Counted from the first letter of the stretch, positions 8,677 through 17,218 are shown. The stretch is DNA of 64,000 bases from Eutrophosalina sp902522775 (GCA_902522775.1 CABYWQ010000003.1:117800-181799), one strand, 5' to 3'. Numbers and translations are program-made. The notes: a model not told the origin generated them from the letters alone.

Positions 8677-10140
8677 TTATTTCCCAATCAAAAAAGAGTA
8701 TAGTTTTGCATCATTAATAGTGAATTTAAGAGAAATATTATTTTCGGTAATTTTTCTATCAAATTGAACTATTTGATTCATTGATGTTTTTTTAATGGTT
8801 TTTGAAATCGCTATTTCTTTACCTTTTTTATTTAAAACAGTAACCTTTAATGAACCTTTGTCATTAAAATCAGCATTAATTTTTAAAAGACCGTTATTGT
8901 ATTTAATATTTTGTGTTATGATTATACCTTCTTTTTTCGCATTAATTTGTTTATAACCAGCAAATCCATCAGTTCTTAGTGTTGCCATGCTAAAGGATCC
9001 ATTTCGCCAACCGCTATGTCGATAATCACTACTACCATAAAAAATTTCAATTTTATCCTTTTTGATAATTGGAGCTGCGCATGCATACACGCAACCATAA
9101 TCATAATCCAATTTTATTTCTGAATTTGGTATTAGTGGATTTCCAACATCAATTCTTGTCCAATTAATTGTATCAGGACTCCATGCTAGCTCTGTCCAAA
9201 CTCTATCCGATTTTTGATCGTGTATTGCAACTAAGCCCAAATAGACACCTTCATAAAAAAAGTAGGGCATAGCATAGGTTTGAAGATTAAAATTTTGTCC
9301 AACAAGAACCTGCTTGGGGTTTTCCCATTTTATAAAATCATTACTTTCAATTCTTATAACAGCACGTTGTTTCTTTTCTTTTCCATCAACATCAACCCAG
9401 TCTCTTGTCATTGCGACATATTTATCCAAATTAGGTATCCAATTTGCATTATTGTGTGTATCACCAGGAAGATCCATAATATTTATTTTGTCAGACCAGT
9501 TAAGACCATCCGCAGAGAAAGCAACAGCTAAACTATTTCCCTCATTTCCATTTCCAAGTCCCCAATTCCACTCTTGATTGTGTTTATAAATTACTTTATA
9601 TAACTTTTCAGGATCTTTTTCAGAATAGTCTTTAAAAATTCCTGAGCCGTGTGGTCTTCTCCAAACTATATTATTGTTTTTATTTCCATTATACCTTACA
9701 AGTCCCAAATTAGATTTTTTCCAATTTATTCCGTCTTCTGAGGTAGCATAACAGATCCCCATTTCTCTAATTGGGGGAGGTGCATAATTACTAGTAATTG
9801 TATCAATTTCTTTGATTACATTTTTAGAGTCTACAATAAATGGACTATACCATAGTTTATATATTTTTTCATCTTTATCAAAAATGACATTACCATATAA
9901 ATTGTCAAAGCGCATTTCCCATTCTTTATCTTCTGTAAAAAGTGGATTATTCGGATGTTTTTCAACTTTTCCAACTTCAAGTTTAACATTAAAAGTATGC
10001 TTTATTATTCTGTCATCTAAAAATAAATACTTAGTTGTGTCTGATTTAATAAAATTAAAAACCAAAGAGTTTTCAAAATTATTATTTGAATAGTTTAAAG
10101 AAATAAAAAGTAGGTAAAAAAGAATTAGACACTTATTCAT
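8677..10140 (-). CDS. Secreted GH32/GH43-like five-bladed propeller protein
   Basis: 487 aa protein with an N-terminal signal peptide (LFYLLFISLNYS) and a family of short motifs typical of uncharacterised glycosidase-like propellers encoded near sulfatases: YLFLDDRII near residue 40, HPNNPLF, IYKLWYSP, CYATSEDGINWKKSNLG, and AFSADGLNWSD. The repeated 'S-x-DG-x-x-W' units correspond to propeller blades. A C-terminal beta-sandwich-like tail starts near residue 405. The family is known from marine and gut Bacteroidota, but catalytic residues cannot be assigned from sequence alone, so activity on a specific glycan is not claimed. It sits downstream of the P19-like/SCO1 pair on the same strand with a 21 nt gap. 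Confidence 0.75.
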   Translation of the reverse strand: MNKCLILFYLLFISLNYSNNNFENSLVFNFIKSDTTKYLFLDDRIIKHTFNVKLEVGKVEKHPNNPLFTEDKEWEMRFDNLYGNVIFDKDEKIYKLWYSPFIVDSKNVIKEIDTITSNYAPPPIREMGICYATSEDGINWKKSNLGLVRYNGNKNNNIVWRRPHGSGIFKDYSEKDPEKLYKVIYKHNQEWNWGLGNGNEGNSLAVAFSADGLNWSDKINIMDLPGDTHNNANWIPNLDKYVAMTRDWVDVDGKEKKQRAVIRIESNDFIKWENPKQVLVGQNFNLQTYAMPYFFYEGVYLGLVAIHDQKSDRVWTELAWSPDTINWTRIDVGNPLIPNSEIKLDYDYGCVYACAAPIIKKDKIEIFYGSSDYRHSGWRNGSFSMATLRTDGFAGYKQINAKKEGIIITQNIKYNNGLLKINADFNDKGSLKVTVLNKKGKEIAISKTIKKTSMNQIVQFDRKITENNISLKFTINDAKLYSFLIGK

Positions 10141-10161
10141 TTGAATTGATTGTTAAAATAA

Positions 10162-10704
10162 TCAATTTCTTTCGGCTTCAGCAATTTTCTTAAAATCAAT
10201 GTTTAAATATTGAAAAGTTTTACTTTCAAAAAGACCATTTCCATATTGTTGACTCCAATCCTTGTGAAGATTTAATTCATAGTCAGATGGGGGAATCACA
10301 TTGAAAATTACATCATATTTATCATCAATATTTCCAGGAAGTGAAATATTTCTGGCGTAGTGAAAATTATCAATAAGATTTATGTGAGGTAACAAATCAA
10401 TGAATGTACTTAGTCCTGTCGACGAGTTAATAATTTTTGAATTTAATCTCATGTAAGGAATAAATCCACCAGCTGGAGTTCCCACCGGGATATTGGTTGT
10501 GTCCCAATTTACTCTAGCCTCAATATGAATATTGGTTTCATTGATTTTTAAATTATTATTTTTTGGAAAAACTTCGTCTTTAATGGCTCCTTCAAAAATT
10601 AAAACTATTCCAGGCTCAATTCTTTCCTCTCCAATTATCAATTCTTGGCTAAATATGTTAACAGTTAGAAAAAAAAGAAAAATATATAATGTGTATTTTT
10701 TCAT
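10162..10704 (-). CDS. Periplasmic P19/Tp34-like metal-binding protein
   Basis: 180 aa secreted protein (signal peptide ends near IFSQ, residue 20). It resembles the P19/Tp34 family, which binds Cu/Fe in the periplasm and assists iron uptake. Matching landmarks are HIEARV at 60-65 (family H-x-E), VGTPAGGFIPYMRL at 74-87, FHYARNISLPG at 114-124 (equivalent to the family PHYGANI, carrying a metal-ligand His) and LHKDW at 146-150 (equivalent to the family RH-x-D). The Met ligand just before the third motif in P19 is not obvious, so the site may be altered. It overlaps the SCO1 gene by 4 nt, so a copper-related role is likely. No FTR1-type permease is seen nearby. The assignment rests on recognised motifs, not on a search. 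Confidence 0.62.
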   Translation of the reverse strand: MKKYTLYIFLFFLTVNIFSQELIIGEERIEPGIVLIFEGAIKDEVFPKNNNLKINETNIHIEARVNWDTTNIPVGTPAGGFIPYMRLNSKIINSSTGLSTFIDLLPHINLIDNFHYARNISLPGNIDDKYDVIFNVIPPSDYELNLHKDWSQQYGNGLFESKTFQYLNIDFKKIAEAERN

Positions 10705-11387
10705 AACTGAGATTTATTGTAGGAATCTTGTAAAATTTTTATATCCGAAATTATTTTATTCATTTCTTCCATTTTTGTTCCATCATAAAATCCCCTAATT
10801 CTTTTTTCTTTGTCAACTAAAACAAAATTTTCTGTGTGTATCATGTCATGAGAACCCATTTGTGGATTATTCTTAACAACTAAAAAAGATTTTCTAGCCA
10901 GATTATAAATTTGTTTTTTATCACCTGTCATTAAGTTCCATTTACTATCATTAACTCCTTTTTCTATAGCATATTTTTTCAAAACTTCAACTGAATCAAT
11001 TTCAGGTGTTACAGAAAATGAAGCAAACATGACATCTTGCTCGCTCAATTCATTTTGCAAAAAAACCATATTTCCAGTCATAATGGGGCAAATAGTTGGA
11101 CAAGTGGTAAAGAAAAAGTCCGCAACATATATTTTTTTATCATAATTATTTTGAGTTGTTTCTTCTCCATTTTGATTAACTAAATTAAAATCAGAAATTT
11201 TATGATATTTTTTAACATGCTTAAGATCATCATCTACTAGGTCAGAACTTACCATTGATGGACTGTAAATTGGTAATTTTTTTTCAGGTGTTAGCGCTAT
11301 GTTAAAAATTGAAACCCCGGAAATAGTAAAAATTACTATAAACAAAATTAGATACTTATATCTATTCCAAAATTCTTTATTATTCAT
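10701..11387 (-). CDS. SCO1/SenC-family copper chaperone
   Basis: Membrane-anchored thioredoxin-fold protein that delivers copper, classically to the CuA centre of cytochrome c oxidase. The 228 aa protein has one N-terminal helix (LILFIVIFTISGVSIF, about 13-28). The metal-binding signature is TTCPTICPIM with Cys96 and Cys100, and the third ligand is likely His184 in MIHTENFVLVD (His180 is close by). It is the first gene of a minus-strand unit and overlaps the P19-like gene by 4 nt. No cytochrome oxidase genes are in the window. The divergent rseP gene starts 94 nt away. Confidence 0.9.
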   Translation of the reverse strand: MNNKEFWNRYKYLILFIVIFTISGVSIFNIALTPEKKLPIYSPSMVSSDLVDDDLKHVKKYHKISDFNLVNQNGEETTQNNYDKKIYVADFFFTTCPTICPIMTGNMVFLQNELSEQDVMFASFSVTPEIDSVEVLKKYAIEKGVNDSKWNLMTGDKKQIYNLARKSFLVVKNNPQMGSHDMIHTENFVLVDKEKRIRGFYDGTKMEEMNKIISDIKILQDSYNKSQL

Positions 11388-11457
11388 TAATGTAAAATTA
11401 ATTTAAAATAAAAACAATTCAATTATCACACCATTTTTTTCAAAAGATAAAAAAGGT

Positions 11458-11465
11458 TATTTTTG
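11458..11465 (+). promoter_or_regulatory. Putative -7 element upstream of rseP
   Basis: TATTTTTG matches the Bacteroidota TAnnTTTG element and lies 16 nt before the ATG at 11482. No clear -33 TTTG is visible at the expected distance, so confidence is modest. Confidence 0.35.
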
Positions 11466-11481
11466 GAGACCAAAATTTATT

Positions 11482-12792
11482 ATGGAAGTAATTTTAATTA
11501 AAGGATTTCAATTAATTTTAAGTTTATCAATTCTTGTTTTTCTACATGAGTTAGGACATTATATTCCAGCGAAACTATTTGGAACTAGAGTAGAAAAGTT
11601 TTATTTATTTTTTGATTGGCCATTTTCTGTATTTAAGAAAAAAGTTGGAGATACTGAGTTTGGTATTGGAGCATTGCCATTGGGCGGATATGTTAAAATT
11701 TCAGGTATGGTTGATGAAAGTTTTGATACTAAACAGCTGGAAACTGAACCAAAGGATTGGGAATTTAGATCAAAGCCCACTTGGCAAAGATTAATTATAA
11801 TGCTTGGAGGGGTAATTATAAATTTTATTTTAGGATTTCTCATTTACATGATGGTAACTTTTGTGTGGGGGAAGACCATCTATACTTATGATGATTTAAA
11901 TTCTGGATTTAAAGTTTCAGAAACAATGAAAGAAATTGGGTTTAAAGATGGTGATAAAATTTTAAAAGTTGATGGAAAGGAAGTTGAAAATCAATTAGAA
12001 ATTCCTATGATGATTGTGACAAGAGATGTAGATAATATTGAAGTCTTGCATGATGATGGAACTAGAGATTTAATTGATATTCCTGACGATATAGGTTTAA
12101 AAATTATTGCTTCAAATACTTCTGCTTTTACACCTCTACCTAATTTTGAAGTTGACTCTATTCAAAATCTTTCACCTTCATCGTCTAGTAATATAATGGT
12201 TGGTGATATAATTGATAAAGCAAATGGATATAAGATTTATAATCTTGATGATTTAGAAGAAGCTAAAAAAATTAATGCTGATTATGTTGAGTTAGAATTA
12301 ATAAGGGGAGAAGATAAAATAACTACAGTAATTCCTTTTTATTCCGATGATAAAAAAATCGGTATTTATACGCGATATAACCTAGAGGGAACAACTTTGA
12401 ATTATGGTTTTTTTGAGAGTATGACAAAAGGTGCTGAAAAAGCATATTACACACTAACTGATTACATGAATTCTTTGAAATACCTTGCAAGTTCTGAGGG
12501 AGCTTCTCAGCTAGGTGGTTTTGGTACTATAGGAGGTCTTTTTCCAGCTCAATGGAACTGGAAAAGATTTTGGGAAATGACGGCTTTACTTTCAATAATT
12601 CTAGGATTTATGAATGTGCTACCAATACCTGCACTTGATGGTGGTCATGTAATATTTTTACTTTACGAGATGGTTACAGGTAAAAAACCTAATGATAAGT
12701 TTATGGAATATGCTACAATGACAGGAGTTATTCTTTTAATAGGATTAGTACTTTATGCAAATGGTATGGATATTTTTAGAGCGTTTTCCTAA
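11482..12792 (+). CDS. rseP: RIP metalloprotease RseP (site-2 protease)
   Basis: Membrane zinc protease that cleaves transmembrane segments, for example of anti-sigma factors during envelope stress. The 436 aa protein has the HExxH motif at residues 22-26 (LHELGHYIPA). A PDZ-type region is visible at about residues 125-300, with GFKDGDKILKVDGKEV as one PDZ start. The last active-site motif is MNVLPIPALDGGHVIF near 378-393, where Asp is the third zinc ligand. Four membrane segments are expected and visible. It is a single gene followed by tRNA-Asn. The substrate anti-sigma factor is not in the window. Confidence 0.95.
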   Translation: MEVILIKGFQLILSLSILVFLHELGHYIPAKLFGTRVEKFYLFFDWPFSVFKKKVGDTEFGIGALPLGGYVKISGMVDESFDTKQLETEPKDWEFRSKPTWQRLIIMLGGVIINFILGFLIYMMVTFVWGKTIYTYDDLNSGFKVSETMKEIGFKDGDKILKVDGKEVENQLEIPMMIVTRDVDNIEVLHDDGTRDLIDIPDDIGLKIIASNTSAFTPLPNFEVDSIQNLSPSSSSNIMVGDIIDKANGYKIYNLDDLEEAKKINADYVELELIRGEDKITTVIPFYSDDKKIGIYTRYNLEGTTLNYGFFESMTKGAEKAYYTLTDYMNSLKYLASSEGASQLGGFGTIGGLFPAQWNWKRFWEMTALLSIILGFMNVLPIPALDGGHVIFLLYEMVTGKKPNDKFMEYATMTGVILLIGLVLYANGMDIFRAFS

Positions 12793-12830
12793 AAATTAAT
12801 TGATACTTAATATTTGAAATAAAATATAAT

Positions 12831-12838
12831 TATATTTG
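12831..12838 (+). promoter_or_regulatory. Putative -7 element of the tRNA-Asn gene
   Basis: TATATTTG matches TAnnTTTG and ends 13 nt before the mature tRNA start. The nearest TTTG upstream (12813-12816) is only 14 nt away, shorter than the usual spacing. Confidence 0.4.
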
Positions 12839-12851
12839 CCCACACTTAAAT

Positions 12852-12925
12852 TCCTCCTTAGCTCAGTTGGTTAGAGCATCTGACTGTTAATCAGAGGGTC
12901 CTTGGTTCGAGCCCAAGAGGGGGAG
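12852..12925 (+). tRNA. tRNA-Asn (anticodon GTT)
   Basis: A complete cloverleaf is readable. The acceptor stem pairs TCCTCCT with AGGGGGA (one T-G wobble). The D-loop has AGCTCAGTTGGTTAGAGC. The anticodon stem-loop is CTGACTGTTAATCAG with anticodon GTT. The T arm is CTTGG-TTCGAGC-CCAAG (12901-12917) and the discriminator base is G12925. The gene-encoded CCA is absent (CAA follows), so it must be added enzymatically, as is usual for many bacteria. Confidence 0.96.
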
Positions 12926-12952
12926 CAAGCTACTGCTACATCACATATTCTT

Positions 12953-12980
12953 AAAGCCCACTATAAAGTGGGTTTTTTCT
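12953..12980 (+). terminator. Rho-independent terminator after tRNA-Asn
   Basis: A GCCCAC / GTGGG hairpin with a TATAAA loop is followed by a run of T (TTTTTTCTTT). It lies 28 nt after the tRNA and would end its transcript. The A-rich 5' side could also allow it to work weakly for the opposing small genes. Confidence 0.75.
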
Positions 12981-12990
12981 TTATAAGTTT

Positions 12991-13197
12991 TCATTTTTTC
13001 TTTTTGTTAAATAATTGTTCAAACTCATCCCCTCTACAAAAGAATAAAGCTATAAGAAAAACCATTATAAATTTTGCTAGTCGTTTACCATCCCAGTCAA
13101 GAATATTAAAGTGCATTTCAAAAGGAAAGAGATCAATTGCAATAACTAGATAAACAATAAACGCAGATGAAAAAAGAAATTGAGCTAGCTTTTTCAC
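12991..13197 (-). CDS. Small two-helix membrane protein, unknown
   Basis: 68 aa protein read from a GTG start that lies 2 nt after the stop of the next upstream small gene (13200-13331). Two hydrophobic segments are visible, FLFSSAFIVYLVIAI (about 7-21) and FIMVFLIALFF (about 43-53), separated by a polar stretch and ending in a Lys-rich tail. I do not recognise a family. The support for it being real is the tight head-to-tail spacing and the membrane-protein composition. It converges with the tRNA terminator. Confidence 0.45.
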   Translation of the reverse strand: MKKLAQFLFSSAFIVYLVIAIDLFPFEMHFNILDWDGKRLAKFIMVFLIALFFCRGDEFEQLFNKKKK

Positions 13198-13199
13198 AA

Positions 13200-13331
13200 T
13201 TATCCTCCTCTTCCAACCTTTCTAACTCCAGAAGATTTTGAATTATTATTTTTGCTTTTAAATTTTTGTTTAAAACCTTTTCTTTTAGATTCAATCTTTT
13301 GAGTTCGATTACCAAAAAACTTACTAGACAT
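13200..13331 (-). CDS. Very basic 43-residue protein, unknown
   Basis: Read on the minus strand from an ATG at 13331 to the TAA at 13200. The protein is rich in Lys, Arg, Ser, Asn and Gly and has no hydrophobic segment (it includes KRKGFKQKFKSK and ends GVRKVGRGG). Such composition is typical of small RNA- or ribosome-associated proteins, but I do not recognise it. It is immediately followed by the small membrane-protein gene and diverges from a cold-shock gene. A competing 60 aa frame at 13133-13315 has a less coherent composition and was rejected. Confidence 0.45.
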   Translation of the reverse strand: MSSKFFGNRTQKIESKRKGFKQKFKSKNNNSKSSGVRKVGRGG

Positions 13332-13434
13332 AATTTTATTATTTACATATAAACTAAATAAAAGTTAATTATTTATATTAAATTTTCCTAAAATGAATAA
13401 TTTAAACTAGATTCGCGTTTTAATTATAATTTTT

Positions 13435-13629
13435 ATGAACACAGGAAAAGTAAAATTTTTTAATGTAACCAAAGGTTTTGGTTTTATTAAAGACAATGAA
13501 TCTGGGGAGGAATATTTTGTTCACTCAACAGGGTTAATTGACAGAATCAAAGAAGACGATGATGTTGAATATGAATTGAAAGAGGGAAAGAAAGGGATGA
13601 ATGCATTTAACGTTAAAATCAGTAGTTAA
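13435..13629 (+). CDS. Cold-shock-domain protein (CspA family)
   Basis: 64 aa single cold-shock domain that binds single-stranded RNA or DNA. RNP1 is intact as KGFGFIK (residues 13-19) and RNP2 as EYFVHST (about 26-32, the usual V-F-V-H pattern). The length is slightly shorter than the 66-70 aa norm. It stands alone with its own terminator (13665-13689). In this group such genes are often constitutively expressed RNA chaperones; cold induction cannot be told from the sequence. Confidence 0.95.
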   Translation: MNTGKVKFFNVTKGFGFIKDNESGEEYFVHSTGLIDRIKEDDDVEYELKEGKKGMNAFNVKISS

Positions 13630-13664
13630 TTAACAATATTTTTAACACATTAAGATTTTTGAGG

Positions 13665-13689
13665 CCCCTTTAATTGAAGGGGTTTTTTT
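13665..13689 (+). terminator. Rho-independent terminator after the cold-shock gene
   Basis: A perfect CCCCTTTAATTGAAGGGG hairpin followed by seven T residues lies 36 nt after the stop codon of the cold-shock gene. Confidence 0.85.
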
Positions 13690-13736
13690 ATTCTTCAGTT
13701 TTAAAATAATTTTATATTTAACAAATAAAATCTTAG

Positions 13737-14297
13737 ATGAATATCACAAAAATAATTCAAAGTAGGAGAGCGATTTATCCCAGTCAGTTTGAAACTGGTG
13801 ATATAAATAAAGATCAGATATATAAAATTTTAGAAAATGCTAATACAGCACCATCGCATAAACTTACTCAACCTTGGTTTTTTAAAGTATTTAAAACTGA
13901 ACATAAAAATAAACTTGCAACTGAAATGGTAAATGCTTTTGAAGCATTTTTTAATAAAAAATCTGATTTAAAGAAAAAAAAAATTCATGAAAAATGCAGT
14001 AAATCAAATTGTATTATTGCGATTTTTATGAAAAGAGATATTAAAGAATCTATACCTGAATGGGAGGAAATTGCTGCAACTGCAATGGCGGTACAAAATA
14101 TGTGGCTTAGTTGTGTTGATTTAAAAATTGGGTGTTATTGGAGTACACCAAAATATATCACAAAAATGAACGATTTTTTTAAACTTAAAAAAAACGAAAG
14201 ATGTCTAGGTTTTTTCTACATGGGTAAATATGATCATGTAAATACTGAAAGTAAGTTGCGAAAATCCATTATTGAAAAAACAGAATGGAATTTATAA
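13737..14297 (+). CDS. Nitroreductase-family flavoprotein
   Basis: 186 aa protein of the FMN-dependent nitroreductase fold, which reduces quinones, nitro compounds or similar substrates with NAD(P)H. The N-terminus carries IIQSRRAIYPSQF (residues 6-18), the typical RRSxRxF-like FMN phosphate segment. NTAPSHKLTQPWFFKVF (about 36-52) is the family N-A-PS-N-QPW motif. Near the C-terminus, CLGFFYMGKY is the usual conserved strand. It is followed 7 nt later by a PH-domain gene, likely in the same transcript. Physiological substrate unknown. Confidence 0.85.
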   Translation: MNITKIIQSRRAIYPSQFETGDINKDQIYKILENANTAPSHKLTQPWFFKVFKTEHKNKLATEMVNAFEAFFNKKSDLKKKKIHEKCSKSNCIIAIFMKRDIKESIPEWEEIAATAMAVQNMWLSCVDLKIGCYWSTPKYITKMNDFFKLKKNERCLGFFYMGKYDHVNTESKLRKSIIEKTEWNL

Positions 14298-14304
14298 TGA
14301 ATTT

Positions 14305-14838
14305 ATGATAAAAAAGGTGAGTAAAAACTTTTCAAATAATAAAATATTGATTGAAAATATTCCTTCTGCAGAGAATATAATCATGACTGGAATTGAAAAA
14401 AAATATCTAAACATTATGATATTAAATAGATTTTTGTGGTGTATCATAAGCTTAATTGCCTGTCTAATTTCAATAAAATATATTGGGTTCGTTGAACAAT
14501 TTTCTTATATAATTTATATATCAACATTAATATTATGGGCTGTTATTTTTTCATTAACAGGGATTAGTTTTAAAAGAAAAAAGTATGTTTTTAGAGATCA
14601 TGACTTAATGTACTCATCTGGTGTAATTTTTACCTCTACTGTTCTAATTCCCTACAATAGAATTCAACATCTTGCGATTCATCAAGGATTTCTTTCGAGA
14701 GTTTTTGATTTAGCCTCATTGCAGTTTTATACAGCAGGTGGATCATATACTGATATTAGCATTAAAGGTTTAACAAAGATGGATGCTGAAATGTGGAAAG
14801 AATTTGTCTCAGCAAAAATTGAAAAAATAAAAAAATAA
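14305..14838 (+). CDS. Membrane protein with bacterial PH domain (YdbS-like)
   Basis: About 177 aa if read from the ATG at 14305. An earlier ATG at 14272 would overlap the nitroreductase gene by 26 nt and is less likely. Two membrane helices (FLWCIISLIACLISI and FSYIIYISTLILWAVIF) precede a bPH2 (DUF304) domain. That domain starts around KKYVFRDHDLMYSSGVIF and contains TVLIPYNRIQHLAIHQGFLSRVFDLASL, the family core motif around P-Y-x-R-I-Q. It pairs with the next gene, giving a YdbS-YdbT-like couple of envelope proteins of uncertain function. Confidence 0.85.
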   Translation: MIKKVSKNFSNNKILIENIPSAENIIMTGIEKKYLNIMILNRFLWCIISLIACLISIKYIGFVEQFSYIIYISTLILWAVIFSLTGISFKRKKYVFRDHDLMYSSGVIFTSTVLIPYNRIQHLAIHQGFLSRVFDLASLQFYTAGGSYTDISIKGLTKMDAEMWKEFVSAKIEKIKK

Positions 14839-14842
14839 ATTC

Positions 14843-16354
14843 TTGTCAAAACTAAATAAATCTATTATTCAAAAATTCTCTGTTGAACAAAAACAATCAA
14901 AGGTGGGTATGGTTGTTATATTTTTTGACAAATTTATTTCCATAGTTAAAAACTATGCAATCTTTCTAATAATTCCGATGTGGAAAGATTTTGATTTAGT
15001 TTTATTAATGATTTTAATTCTACTTATTGCTTTATTTACTGCAGCATTAACTTTAATAGAGTTTAGGTATTTTACTTTTCAATTCGATTTTAATAAGAAT
15101 GATTTTATAGTAAAAAAAGGATTTTTAAAAAAAACCAAATTGAGTGTACCACTAAGTAAAATCCAGCAAATTAATCTTAACCAAAATTTCATACATAAAT
15201 TTCTAAACCTCTACGAAATTCAAATGGATACCGCTGGATCTGATTCTAAAGAAGTTAGTATAAAGGCTGTAACAAAGAATATTGCCGATGAAATAAAAGA
15301 ATTTACAAACATATTAAAGGAGAACAATAATGTACAAAGTTATGTACAGAAAAAAACCGAAAGTAAAAGTTTAGAGATTGACTTTTATACACTAATAAAA
15401 ACCGGTCTAACATCAAGATATTTTCAAACATTAGGTTTTATCATTGCCTTATTTTTTGGAGCGCTTGAATATTTAGATGCCTTGGGAATTAATTTTATCC
15501 CTAGCTTTTCATCTTTTATTAAAAATGGAAATTTTGGTTTTATTGCAATTTTAGTTTACATAATATTAATTTTTTTAGCCGTCTTTGCTTCAAACCTGAT
15601 TTCGACAATTATAAAATTTTATAAATTTTCAGCTTCAAAAACAAATAATAATTTAAGTGTTAGTTATGGTTTAATATCTACGAAAACAATTTTAATGAAC
15701 CCTAATAAAGTTCAAGTTTTTTCATTCACCCAAAATTGGATTCAAAAAAAAATTGACTTATGTAATATAATTATATATCAAGCCTCTAGTAATATGAATA
15801 TTTCTAGTGATAAATCTAAAGAAGGTTCTAAAGTAAATATTCCAGGAGCTAATTCATCGGATAAAAAAACAATTTTTGAATTTATTTATAAATCATTTGA
15901 TGATAATGAATTAATATTAAAACCAAATATTAGAAAATTTTCAGTCAATTTCTTTTTAATTGGAGTTATTCCATCAATATTATTTTTTGGAATTAATCAC
16001 TTTTTCGAATTGTTAAGCTCATTAAATTATATAATGATCCAGACAATTTATTTAGCTGTTATATTATTTGTTTCATATAGACTATATAAAAATAATATCA
16101 TGAGTGTATCAAAAAATTTTATAAAAGTCCAGTCAGGTTTTTGGGATATTACAACTAAAATAATTGAGATTCATAAAATTCAATCAATTGTGATTGATCA
16201 AGAGATTTGGTATAAGAAGTTGAACTTAGCAAATTTAACATTATGTACTGCAGGAGGAATGATAAGATTTAGTTATATGGATTATTTTATTTTAAGAAAA
16301 ATTGCAGATAATTTTTTATTTAAAGTTGAAGTTTCAAATAAAAGTTGGATGTAA
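14843..16354 (+). CDS. Large membrane protein with repeated PH domains (YdbT-like)
   Basis: 503 aa protein starting at a TTG 4 nt after the previous stop; no ATG gives a better start. It holds three bPH2-type repeats separated by helix pairs. The first is near residue 90 (VPLSKIQQINLNQNFIHKFLNL), the second near 290 (MNPNKVQVFSFTQNWIQKKIDL) and the third near 440 (IEIHKIQSIVIDQEIWYKKLNL). Each shows the K/R-I/V-Q core followed by an aromatic or leucine patch. This matches the YdbT architecture. In Firmicutes YdbST protects against certain bacteriocins; here the role is unknown. Confidence 0.85.
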   Translation: MSKLNKSIIQKFSVEQKQSKVGMVVIFFDKFISIVKNYAIFLIIPMWKDFDLVLLMILILLIALFTAALTLIEFRYFTFQFDFNKNDFIVKKGFLKKTKLSVPLSKIQQINLNQNFIHKFLNLYEIQMDTAGSDSKEVSIKAVTKNIADEIKEFTNILKENNNVQSYVQKKTESKSLEIDFYTLIKTGLTSRYFQTLGFIIALFFGALEYLDALGINFIPSFSSFIKNGNFGFIAILVYIILIFLAVFASNLISTIIKFYKFSASKTNNNLSVSYGLISTKTILMNPNKVQVFSFTQNWIQKKIDLCNIIIYQASSNMNISSDKSKEGSKVNIPGANSSDKKTIFEFIYKSFDDNELILKPNIRKFSVNFFLIGVIPSILFFGINHFFELLSSLNYIMIQTIYLAVILFVSYRLYKNNIMSVSKNFIKVQSGFWDITTKIIEIHKIQSIVIDQEIWYKKLNLANLTLCTAGGMIRFSYMDYFILRKIADNFLFKVEVSNKSWM

Positions 16355-16357
16355 ATT

Positions 16358-17182
16358 ATGTCTAAGGTTGTATTAATCACGGGTGCCTCTTCCGGAATTG
16401 GATTAGAAACTGCAGTATACCTAGCAAATAAAAAATTTATTGTTTACGGATGCGCCAGGAGATTAGAAAAAATGAATCCTATTAAAAAAGCTGGCGGGTT
16501 TATTTTAAAACTTGATATCACTTTAGAAAAGGATATAAATAAGGTTGTAAATTATGTAATCCAAAAAGAGAAAAAGATTGATGTTTTGTGGAATAATGCC
16601 GGATTTGGATTATGGGGAGCAGTCGAAGATATTTCAATCAAAAGAGCTAAATATCAGTTTGATGTTAATTTATTTGGATTAGCTTTAATTACCAAAAAAG
16701 TATTGCCATATATGAGAAATGAAAAAAATGGTTTAATTATTAATACTTCATCTGTTGGTGGAAAAACATATACTCCATTAGGGGCTTGGTATCATTCTAC
16801 AAAACATGCTATTGAAGGTTGGTCTGATTGTTTAGCTTACGAATTAAAAAAATTTGGTATTAATGTATGTCTGATACAACCAGGTATCATTAAGTCAGAA
16901 TTTGGTAATGTGATGTTGGAAAATTTACATAAAAATTCAAAAAATTCAGCTTATAAAAAGCTGAATTCAGCTATGTTGAATGCAATTAAAAAAAATATTA
17001 AAAATCCTATTGGGTCTCATCCAATTATTGTAGCAAAATGTGTAGAAAAAATAATTAACTCAAAAAAACCAAAAAAAAGATATTTAGTTGGATATGGTGC
17101 TAGATCAATGTTATTCATTAGAAAATGGTTTGGGGATAATTTTTATGAATTTATTCTAAAAATTATTGGGTTGAGAGGTTAA
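16358..17182 (+). CDS. Short-chain dehydrogenase/reductase
   Basis: 274 aa classical SDR with the NAD(P)-binding motif TGASSGIG at 7-14, the NNAGFG segment near 83, and the catalytic pair in WYHSTKHAIEG (Tyr then Lys four residues on) near 150. A Ser-Ser pair in NTSSVGG lies in the usual position of the catalytic Ser. The Cys-Ala-Arg-Arg after the second strand favours NADP over NAD, as an inference. It starts 4 nt after the PH-domain gene and may be cotranscribed. Substrate unknown. Confidence 0.9.
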   Translation: MSKVVLITGASSGIGLETAVYLANKKFIVYGCARRLEKMNPIKKAGGFILKLDITLEKDINKVVNYVIQKEKKIDVLWNNAGFGLWGAVEDISIKRAKYQFDVNLFGLALITKKVLPYMRNEKNGLIINTSSVGGKTYTPLGAWYHSTKHAIEGWSDCLAYELKKFGINVCLIQPGIIKSEFGNVMLENLHKNSKNSAYKKLNSAMLNAIKKNIKNPIGSHPIIVAKCVEKIINSKKPKKRYLVGYGARSMLFIRKWFGDNFYEFILKIIGLRG

Positions 17183-17218
17183 ATGTTTTTCTTAACTTTA
17201 AATTAAGACTTTTATATT

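Noticed and set aside
12902..13153. Plus-strand frame beginning inside tRNA-Asn
   Set aside because: It starts in the T arm of the tRNA and crosses the terminator, so it is not a plausible gene.
13133..13315. 60-residue minus-strand frame starting MVIELKRLNLKEK
   Set aside because: It overlaps the 43-residue frame and the start of the 68-residue gene. Its composition is less coherent and it disrupts the tight spacing of those two genes.
14272..14304. Upstream ATG for the YdbS-like gene
   Set aside because: It overlaps the nitroreductase gene end by 26 nt and adds 11 residues in no family block.
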